Shown here: piece after piece, positions 1 to 5,002 of the stretch
Position numbering within the stretch: the stretch's first letter is position 1
Layout of the letters: every line of letters begins with the position of its first letter
Virus record (IMG/VR): IMGVR_UViG_3300021964_000478
Location: 1-25,269 of that record
Source of the DNA: a virus
Direction: 5' to 3' (one strand)
DNA length: 25,269 bases
Notes under the pieces: model-generated
The model's database searches: none
What the model saw: the letters and a program-made list of their open reading frames with translations, nothing else
What the model was told of the DNA's origin: nothing
Position numbers and translations under genes: made by a program

Positions 1-1166
1 TCAAAGAGTTCGGCTGGACAAATCCGATCCTGATCGATGAAAACAACGGCATTATTGCCGGGCATGGGCGCTTACAGGCCGCACAACGCTTGGGCGAGTC
101 CAACGTGCCAACAATCGTTTTGACAGGGCTTACAGACGCTCAGAAACGCGCTTATGTGATCGCTGATAACAAGCTGGCTCTCAATGCTGGCTGGGATAAC
201 GATATGCTGGCGGTCGAGATTGCTGATTTGATCGAGGAAGGCTTTGACCTTGACCTCACTGGTTTTGATGGGGATGAAATCGACAAGCTGCTCGCCGATG
301 GCAAAAAGATCGATGGCTTGACCGACGACGATGATGTGCCGGATGTGCAAGACGAGACTGTCTCAAAGCTGGGTGATGTTTGGTCGCTTGGCAGGCACAC
401 ACTGGTTTGCGGTGACAGCTGCAGCACAGAGGTGCTTGATAAGCTGATGGCGGGTCGGAAGGCAGATATGGTTTTCACCGATCCGCCATGGAACGTTAAT
501 TACGGTGCGGTCGATAAGGGAAACGCGCAGGGGTATAAACCACGCACGATCCTGAACGACCATATGCAGGCTGATGACTGGCAACAGTTCTGCAACGACA
601 TCGCCAACAGCCTGTATATCTGCACAAAGGCTGGCGCACCGATTTATGTCGTGATGTCAGCGCAAGAATGGCCTGTCATACACGGCTCGCTCAACGCCGC
701 AGGCTTTCACTGGTCAAGCACAATCATATGGGCAAAGGACTCGCTGGTTCTCAGCCGCAAAGACTATCACACGCAGTATGAGCCGATCTGGTATGGCTGG
801 AACAGTTCAGCCGCACGACTGGTTGAACTGGAGGATCGCAAGCAGTCAGACGTTTGGTCAATGGAAAGGCCAAAGCGGTCAGATCTGCATCCGACTACAA
901 AGCCAATCGAACTGGTTGAAAGAGCAATCAACAACAGCGCAAAGGCTGGTGGGATCGTGCTGGACTTGTTCGGTGGCTCAGGCTCGACACTTATTGCCTG
1001 TGAAAAGACGGGGCGTGATTGCAGAACCGTTGAGCTTGATCCCAAATATGCCGACGTGATTATCAGACGGTGGCAAGAGTTCACTGGTGAAAAGGCAACG
1101 CACACTGACACGTTCATGAGCTTTGATGAGATAGAAAATGGCAAGACCTCACAAGACGAACAGTAA
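1..1166 (+). CDS. ParB-domain DNA methyltransferase, 5'-truncated
   Basis: The gene enters from outside the window; the open frame runs from base 3 with 387 codons visible. The first part (IIAGHGRLQAAQRLG) is the core of a ParB/sulfiredoxin-type N-terminal domain, followed by an acidic linker at about bases 290-360. The second part is an N4/N6 DNA methyltransferase: catalytic motif IV TDPPWNVNY begins near base 477, HPTTKPIELVERAI near 888, and the SAM-binding motif LDLFGGSGS near 960. Motif IV precedes motif I, the beta-class order. It should methylate cytosine N4 or adenine N6; DPPW does not decide which. The frame is intact and no restriction endonuclease lies next to it, so I infer an orphan phage methylase, perhaps protecting phage DNA or marking it for packaging. 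It overlaps the terminase small subunit gene by 29 bases. Confidence 0.93.
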   Translation, partial: KEFGWTNPILIDENNGIIAGHGRLQAAQRLGESNVPTIVLTGLTDAQKRAYVIADNKLALNAGWDNDMLAVEIADLIEEGFDLDLTGFDGDEIDKLLADGKKIDGLTDDDDVPDVQDETVSKLGDVWSLGRHTLVCGDSCSTEVLDKLMAGRKADMVFTDPPWNVNYGAVDKGNAQGYKPRTILNDHMQADDWQQFCNDIANSLYICTKAGAPIYVVMSAQEWPVIHGSLNAAGFHWSSTIIWAKDSLVLSRKDYHTQYEPIWYGWNSSAARLVELEDRKQSDVWSMERPKRSDLHPTTKPIELVERAINNSAKAGGIVLDLFGGSGSTLIACEKTGRDCRTVELDPKYADVIIRRWQEFTGEKATHTDTFMSFDEIENGKTSQDEQ

Positions 1167-1620
1167 AAAGACACCGGAAACGGTCGAGCAGTTCCTCGAT
1201 TATATCCGCAACGGTCGAAGCTGTGCGCAGGCTTGTCGTCAAGATGGTATGCCAAGCAGTAAAACCATCGAAAGCTGGGTCAAGACGGATAGCACGTTTG
1301 CAGCGGCTTATGAGCAGGCAAAAGAGGATCGTGGGACTTACTATGGTGAGTTGGTCGCAGAGGTTGCTCTGGCTGGATTACAGGGCAAATACAAAGACTC
1401 AGCAATGCTTCGGGCTGCGATTGATGGATTGAAGTGGAGCGCTGCAAGGATGGCTCCGAAGTCGTTCGGTGATCGCATCAATGTGGATCATGGAGCGCAG
1501 GCAAGCTATGTGGATGCGCTGAAGTTGGTGCAAGACAGGTTGGAGGGTGATACAGCTCTACCTTCCGAACTACGCGCGCGCGAGGCTGATCTGGCGGCGG
1601 ACAAAGGCTCGTTGCATTGA
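1138..1620 (+). CDS. terS: Phage terminase small subunit (putative)
   Basis: 160 residues. Residues about 20-66 look like a helix-turn-helix DNA-binding region (repeated helices with SSKTIESWVK and FAAAYEQAKEDRG), followed by a helical segment and the WSAARMAPKSFGDRI stretch often seen in small-terminase-like phage proteins. The role would be recognition of concatemeric phage DNA and recruitment of the large terminase. The ATG lies inside the end of the methylase gene, implying translational coupling; the ribosome site is weak. The terminase large subunit follows after one small gene, which supports the assignment. An alternative is a transposase-like HTH regulator. Confidence 0.72.
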   Translation: MARPHKTNSKKTPETVEQFLDYIRNGRSCAQACRQDGMPSSKTIESWVKTDSTFAAAYEQAKEDRGTYYGELVAEVALAGLQGKYKDSAMLRAAIDGLKWSAARMAPKSFGDRINVDHGAQASYVDALKLVQDRLEGDTALPSELRAREADLAADKGSLH

Positions 1621-1623
1621 TGC

Positions 1624-1640
1624 TTAGGCTGTTAGCCTGA
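1624..1640 (+). other. Hairpin resembling the tRNA anticodon arm / attachment core
   Basis: TTAGGCT-GTT-AGCCTGA forms a 7-bp stem with one T-G pair, three bases after the terminase small subunit stop. It has no following T-run, so it is not a typical terminator. It matches 14 of 17 bases of the anticodon arm of the tRNA fragment at 25131-25147, which could be chance. Confidence 0.5.
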
Positions 1641-1675
1641 CGGTATCCTATAGACAGCGCGGGTTAGCGGGTGGC

Positions 1676-1695
1676 GTGGACAAAGTGTGGACAAA
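1676..1695 (+). repeat. Direct repeat GTGGACAAA, two copies 11 bp apart
   Basis: GTGGACAAA occurs at 1676-1684 and 1687-1695, one helical turn apart, in the intergenic DNA before the 67-residue gene. The complement (TTTGTCCAC) resembles the TTTGTGTCCACA and TTTCCACA elements at the right edge of the window. A protein-binding site is inferred. Confidence 0.5.
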
Positions 1696-1728
1696 CCGCG
1701 CCTAGTTTTTAGCGATTATATTATTTGA

Positions 1729-1778
1729 CCCCCCCCCTGATTTTTTCGGGCGGGCGGTCTTTGCTTTTGCCCCCCCCC
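1729..1778 (+). repeat. Two C9 homopolymer tracts
   Basis: Runs of nine C occur at 1729-1737 and 1770-1778, separated by a T6 run and a G-rich segment. They lie between the terminase small subunit gene and the next start codon, and no gene in view needs to read through them. Confidence 0.85.
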
Positions 1779-1796
1779 TTTTCAAACGGAGCGCTC

Positions 1797-2000
1797 ATGT
1801 TTCAAGCCATCGTGATAGCTTGCGCATTGAGCAACCCGGCGGTGTGCATAAAGCTGGAAAACTCGCGCTTTCCATTGGAAACACGCAAGGCCTGCGAAGC
1901 TCGTGCGATGCAGATGGCAAACGATGTTGATCGGCTGATCAGCGACATGAGGGCGGTTCGCTGGCGCTGTTACAAGCTCAAAGAGGGCAGCTTTACATAA
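1797..2000 (+). CDS. Small Cys-containing phage protein, unknown function
   Basis: 67 residues starting at the ATG at 1797, chosen because GGAG precedes it at about 6 bases and because upstream codons would translate through the C9 tracts. The N-terminus is hydrophobic (FQAIVIACAL) and may be a short membrane or export segment. Four cysteines (residues about 9, 17, 33 and 58) could form disulfides. The rest is charged and helical. It sits between the two terminase genes. I do not recognise a named family, though proteins of this pattern seem familiar from marine phages. Confidence 0.7.
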   Translation: MFQAIVIACALSNPAVCIKLENSRFPLETRKACEARAMQMANDVDRLISDMRAVRWRCYKLKEGSFT

Positions 2001-2006
2001 TTGGCA

Positions 2007-2030
2007 ACGCGCTAGTCCCTCATAGCGCGT
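2007..2030 (+). promoter_or_regulatory. RNA hairpin ahead of the terminase large subunit
   Basis: ACGCGCTA (2007-2014) pairs perfectly with TAGCGCGT (2023-2030) around an 8-base loop. There is no T-run after it. It lies 16 bases before the ATG at 2047 and contains part of an alternative GTG start (2029), so it may modulate translation. The role is inference. Confidence 0.5.
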
Positions 2031-2046
2031 GGGATTGGGCGGGTTT

Positions 2047-3438
2047 ATGGCTTCGATAGAGGACACCATTCTGCGGCTGCGGAATGACCCTGTTTTATTT
2101 GTTGAGAGCGTTATTGGCGCAAAGCCGCAAACTTGGCAGCGCGAGGCTCTTGAGGCGATAGCTTCAAATGACAAGCTGGCGATCAAATCCGGTCACGGCG
2201 TTGGTAAAACGGCGTTTGAGGCATGGGTGACGCTCTGGTGGCTGTTGACGCACTATCCCTGCAAGATTGCGGTGACGGCGAACACAGCGCATCAGTTGAA
2301 CGATGTGTTGTGGACTGAGATTGACAAATGGGCGCGTGAGCTTCCAAAGGGCTTCAAAGATCTTCTTGAGTTCAAGAGCGACAAGATCAGCCTTTCGGGG
2401 GCGAGTGACAGCTTCGCGGTTGCGAGAACATCTCGCCGCGAGAACCCAGAAGCCTTACAGGGCTTTCATAGCGAGAACATGCTGTTCATTTGCGAGGAAG
2501 CATCGGGCATCCCTGATGTGGTGTTCCAGGTCGGCGAGGGTTCGCTCTCAACGCGAGGGGCGAAGGTTTTGATGTGCGGAAACCCGACAAGGGCGGACGG
2601 CTATTTTTATGACGCGTTTCATTCGCATCGTGAGATGTGGAAATGCTTGACGGTGAGTTGCGAGGATGCAGATACAGTCTCTGAAAACTTTATTGCGGAC
2701 ATGGCGGCAAAATATGGCGTCGACAGCAATGTATACAGGGTGCGTGTCAGCGGTGAGTTCCCGACTCAATCGGACGATGTTTTGCTGCCATTACACCTCG
2801 TTGAAGCTGCGACTAGGCGCGAGATTGAGATGGCACCGACTACGCAGACGGTTTGGGGGCTGGATGTTTCGCGTTATGGCGGAGACAGAACGGCGCTTTG
2901 TAAACGTCAGGGCAACGTGGTCATTGAGCCGGTCAAGACGTGGCAAAACAAAGATCTGATGGAGCTGGCGGGGATCATCCTGTCGGAGTATGAGGCAACT
3001 CGCTATATGGATCGTCCAAGCGCTATTTACATCGATAGCATTGGGATTGGTGCTGGTTTGGCTGATCGTCTCGCTGAGTTGGATCTGCCTGCGATTGGGA
3101 TTGCGGTGTCTGAGAGTCCCAGCCTCAAAGAAAAATTTGTAAGGCTGCGGGACGAATTGTTCTGGAAGGCACGAGAGTGGTTTGAAGGGCGGGACGTCAA
3201 GATCCCGAATGATGAAACCCTCATCAGCGAAATCACAGCCGTCAGGTATAAATACCAGTCCACCGGCAAGCTCAAGATTGAGAGCAAGGATGAGATGAAG
3301 CGGCGGGGGCAACGCAGCCCGGACGTGGCTGATGCGTTTGTGCTGACAATGGCGGCAGAGGCTGCGACAGCATCGGGGCATCATAGCCGTTGGAACAGCC
3401 GCACCCCCATCCAGAGGGATCTGTCATGGGTGATATGA
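2047..3438 (+). CDS. terL: Phage terminase large subunit
   Basis: 463 residues from the ATG at 2047; a GTG at 2029 in the same frame sits within a hairpin and is less likely. The N-terminal ATPase has Walker A SGHGVGKT (residues 48-55), Walker B MLFICEEA (about 144-152, with catalytic Glu) and motif III VLMCGNP (about 174-180). The C-terminal RNase H-like nuclease shows GLDVSRYGGD (Asp 273), AIYIDSIGIG (Asp 330) and SPDVADAF (Asp 426/429), the expected acidic cluster. It drives ATP-dependent packaging of DNA into the capsid through the portal and cuts concatemers. Length and motif order fit a full-length large terminase. It follows the putative small subunit and precedes the portal. Confidence 0.96.
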   Translation: MASIEDTILRLRNDPVLFVESVIGAKPQTWQREALEAIASNDKLAIKSGHGVGKTAFEAWVTLWWLLTHYPCKIAVTANTAHQLNDVLWTEIDKWARELPKGFKDLLEFKSDKISLSGASDSFAVARTSRRENPEALQGFHSENMLFICEEASGIPDVVFQVGEGSLSTRGAKVLMCGNPTRADGYFYDAFHSHREMWKCLTVSCEDADTVSENFIADMAAKYGVDSNVYRVRVSGEFPTQSDDVLLPLHLVEAATRREIEMAPTTQTVWGLDVSRYGGDRTALCKRQGNVVIEPVKTWQNKDLMELAGIILSEYEATRYMDRPSAIYIDSIGIGAGLADRLAELDLPAIGIAVSESPSLKEKFVRLRDELFWKAREWFEGRDVKIPNDETLISEITAVRYKYQSTGKLKIESKDEMKRRGQRSPDVADAFVLTMAAEAATASGHHSRWNSRTPIQRDLSWVI

Positions 3439-3713
3439 ACGACAATATTTTGAACTTTCCAAAGCGCGGCGCGAATGATGATGAGATCAGCGTGACGGTA
3501 TCGCTAGAGGAAGAGGGCATATCGCAGGCGTTTGATACGCTCCGGCTGGCGGCGGTCGGGCTGATGAACGACAAGTATACACCGGTCGAGGCTGGGGACA
3601 TCGTTCATGGCTCTATAATATTGATAAGCTGGATGGCAAAAGAGTCCGGCGTTACGGTCGCCGAACTCTTGGAGTTTTTCAAAAGCATCGAGCTGGAGGA
3701 CTTTGAGGACTAG
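3426..3713 (+). CDS. Small acidic phage protein, unknown function
   Basis: 95 residues from the ATG at 3426, preferred because AGAGGG at 3413-3418 lies 7 bases upstream; a second ATG at 3435 gives an ATGA overlap with the terminase stop and is possible. The protein is acidic, with a conserved-looking start (NILNFPKRG) and a helical second half (EAGDIVHGSIILISWMAKES, then ELLEFFKSIELEDFED). There are no cysteines or membrane segments. It is translated from the same message as the terminase, and its stop codon overlaps that of the minus-strand gene that follows. Function unknown. Confidence 0.75.
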   Translation: MGDMNDNILNFPKRGANDDEISVTVSLEEEGISQAFDTLRLAAVGLMNDKYTPVEAGDIVHGSIILISWMAKESGVTVAELLEFFKSIELEDFED

Positions 3714-3868
3714 GCCTCTTGAGCAATCTCAATGATCTGATCGTTGTAGAGGCAAATATCAGATTTAAAGATCTCAAGCTCTTTAACGAAGTCTAGCAGA
3801 CTCTCGACCACAAAGGTTTCGGTGAGGTGCTTGCCACTCTTGTTATATTTGACGTGGATTATATGCAT
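3710..3868 (-). CDS. 52-residue minus-strand protein, unknown
   Basis: Reading the minus strand from the ATG at 3868 gives 52 codons and TAG at 3712-3710. AGGAGG sits 6 bases before the start (3875-3880). The product starts MHIIHVKYNKSGKHLTETF and continues into a helix (ESLLDFVKELEIFKSD) and an acidic end. A perfect ribosome site and a clean frame make it a convincing gene despite its size. It lies 10 bases after the 85-residue gene, whose stop codon adjoins this gene's ribosome site, so the two are probably co-translated. Its stop overlaps the stop of the plus-strand gene (3711-3713). Function unknown. Confidence 0.8.
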   Translation of the reverse strand: MHIIHVKYNKSGKHLTETFVVESLLDFVKELEIFKSDICLYNDQIIEIAQEA

Positions 3869-3878
3869 GGGGTTCCTC

Positions 3879-4136
3879 CTAGTAGGCAGTTACTTTTGTC
3901 AGGATCATTTCTTTGTATGCAATGCATTCATAAGATTTGCCTTTAGCCATGTAGAGGCATCCGTCTGATCCGATTTTGAAGAGGGGCTTTCCGGCATCCT
4001 CCCAAGCCTTACGGTGCTTGGCCTTAATGTCGGTGTATTTAAGCTGGGTTGCGATCCGAACAGTCAGGCCGTCATCGAGCTTGCTCATGATCCAATCGTA
4101 AGCCTTTTGAGCTTTTGTTTGGTTTGATTTGGTCAT
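3879..4136 (-). CDS. 85-residue minus-strand protein, unknown
   Basis: The ATG is at 4136 with AAAGGAGG ideally placed upstream on the minus strand. The protein is basic at its N-terminus (TKSNQTKAQKAYDWIMSK), with a central helical region (RIATQLKYTDIKAKHRKAWE) and a C-terminal compact part (GKPLFKIGSDGCLYMAKGK, then YECIAY). The pattern 'AG-PLFKI--DG-LYM-KGK' gives the impression of a small phage-specific fold, but I cannot name it; a DNA- or RNA-binding regulator is possible. It is the first gene of a two-gene minus-strand unit in an otherwise plus-strand morphogenesis block, so it is likely expressed at a different time. Confidence 0.85.
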   Translation of the reverse strand: MTKSNQTKAQKAYDWIMSKLDDGLTVRIATQLKYTDIKAKHRKAWEDAGKPLFKIGSDGCLYMAKGKSYECIAYKEMILTKVTAY

Positions 4137-4234
4137 TTCGTCCTCCTTTATTGTCTAACTACCATGCGCCTTATTTACCCTATAGTAAACTATAAAAAGC
4201 AATAAAATCGTATAAAAACAACGAGTTATGCAAA
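4137..4234. promoter_or_regulatory. Divergent AT-rich control region
   Basis: This segment separates the minus-strand pair from the rightward genes and is markedly AT-rich (runs such as TATAAAAAG and TATAAAAAC). Promoters for both directions are expected here because the two flanking starts point away from each other, but I cannot pair a convincing -35 with a -10 at normal spacing on either strand. Confidence 0.5.
4174..4189. promoter_or_regulatory. Inverted repeat, candidate operator
   Basis: TTTAC (4174-4178) and GTAAA (4185-4189) form a perfect dyad with a 6-base spacer in the middle of the divergent region. It is placed where a repressor could control both directions. No candidate repressor is evident apart from the adjacent small proteins. 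Confidence 0.35.
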
Positions 4235-4522
4235 ATGCCAAAGAAAAAAGACCCACGTCTGACAAAGCTGGGGCTGGATCGCTATAACCAATGTAAACGC
4301 ACCCCCAGCCACCCCACAAAAAGCCATGTGGTTGTTGCAAAAGAGGGCGACAAGGTCAAAACCATCCGGTTCGGGCAGCAGGGCGTCAAAGGGTCTGCGC
4401 CTAAAAAGGGCGAGAGCAAAGCGGCAAAAACCCGCAGAGCTTCATTCAAAGCAAGACACGCATCAAACATCTCAAAGGGCAAAATGTCAGCCGCATATTG
4501 GGCTGAGAGGTGCAAGTGGTGA
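4235..4522 (+). CDS. Small basic phage protein (DUF6321-like)
   Basis: 95 residues, very basic. It begins MPKKKDPRLTKLGLDRYN and contains the blocks KRTPSHPTKSHVVVAKEG, IRFGQQGVKGS and the ending SKGKMSAAYWAERCKW. These blocks resemble a family of small phage proteins with the IRFGQQGV core that I recall as DUF6321; the name is from memory. The abundance of Lys/Arg suggests binding to nucleic acid or a virion role. It is the first gene right of the divergent region, with only a weak ribosome site (GAG about 12 bases upstream). Confidence 0.85.
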   Translation: MPKKKDPRLTKLGLDRYNQCKRTPSHPTKSHVVVAKEGDKVKTIRFGQQGVKGSAPKKGESKAAKTRRASFKARHASNISKGKMSAAYWAERCKW

Positions 4523-4566
4523 TGCAGACATTGTCAAAAAGGCGAAAGCTAACAAGAGGAAGTAAA

Positions 4567-4755
4567 ATGCAAACTTGTGAATTTTGTCCAAAGCCATCGC
4601 GCTGCATAGCGCGTGAGAAATGCTTTGAAGGCCGCATGCCGTTTGCCGGTGAAGAGGTCGTCCTGGCAGAGCCAGAGCCGGTTCGGGTTCTCACGACTAA
4701 AGGCTATGGAATGACATCAGAGCCAAAGCAAACAAAAAAACGGAAGGTGAAGTAA
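4567..4755 (+). CDS. Cys4 microprotein 1, putative zinc knuckle
   Basis: 62 residues from the ATG at 4567, chosen for AGAGGA 6 bases upstream (4555-4560). The N-terminus carries four cysteines spaced C-x2-C-x5-C-x5-C (residues 4, 7, 13, 19), which fits a small zinc-binding knuckle. The C-terminus is basic (SEPKQTKKRKVK) and could contact nucleic acid. The stop TAA overlaps the next start by one base. The Cys spacing is identical in the 58-residue protein downstream. Function unknown. Confidence 0.78.
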   Translation: MQTCEFCPKPSRCIAREKCFEGRMPFAGEEVVLAEPEPVRVLTTKGYGMTSEPKQTKKRKVK

Positions 4756-4829
4756 TGGCATACGATAAGAAAAAAGGCGAAAAGAAAAAAGGCATTCGTT
4801 TAGTTTCAGGCAAGCACTGCTCCGCATGA
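4755..4829 (+). CDS. 24-residue Lys-rich micropeptide (candidate)
   Basis: An ATG at 4755 overlapping the previous stop (TAATG) opens 24 codons. AAGGTGA lies about 5 bases upstream. The product is strongly basic (DKKKGEKKKGIRLVSGKH). Its TGA overlaps the ATG of the next gene (ATGA at 4826-4829), so it would couple translation between the two Cys4 genes even if the peptide itself has no function. Confidence 0.5.
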   Translation: MAYDKKKGEKKKGIRLVSGKHCSA

Positions 4830-5002
4830 TTGTCCGCACTCTACGCCGCCCCCCAAAAGTTCAGCCGCAGCCCATGCCTGACATGAAGCTGTGCGTCGGG
4901 TGCGTCACCCCAAAATTCTGCAAATCAAATAGCAAATGCGATGTTGAGGCGCTGGGCAAAGCGCACTCAAAGAGGAAAGCCAATGGCAGAAAAGCTAAGT
5001 GA
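4826..5002 (+). CDS. Cys4 microprotein 2, putative zinc knuckle
   Basis: 58 residues from the ATG at 4826, or 39 from an internal ATG (residue 20, just before KLCVGC). The four cysteines (residues 23, 26, 32, 38) have the same C-x2-C-x5-C-x5-C spacing as the 62-residue neighbour. The C-terminus is basic (SKRKANGRKAK). Its last 20 bases overlap the portal gene in another frame. The shared spacing suggests duplication or a conserved small fold. If the internal start is used, the Cys cluster sits at the N-terminus exactly as in the neighbour. Function unknown. Confidence 0.68.
   Translation: MIVRTLRRPPKVQPQPMPDMKLCVGCVTPKFCKSNSKCDVEALGKAHSKRKANGRKAK

Noticed and set aside
1624-1640. Hairpin as a terminator for terS
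   Set aside because: There is no T-run after the stem and a co-directional gene follows.
1725-1796. N-terminal extension of the 67-residue protein
   Set aside because: It would translate the C9 tracts into Pro runs and lacks a ribosome site, unlike the ATG at 1797.
2029-2046. GTG start for the terminase large subunit
   Set aside because: It lies in the stem of a hairpin and gives six extra residues before the natural-looking MASIED start.
2791-3384. 197-residue minus-strand frame inside terL
   Set aside because: It is antisense to the nuclease domain of the terminase and has no recognisable features or ribosome site.
4165-4200. Minus-strand ACTATAGGG resembling the T7 RNA polymerase initiation region
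   Set aside because: The upstream recognition part of a T7 promoter does not match and no phage RNA polymerase is in the window.
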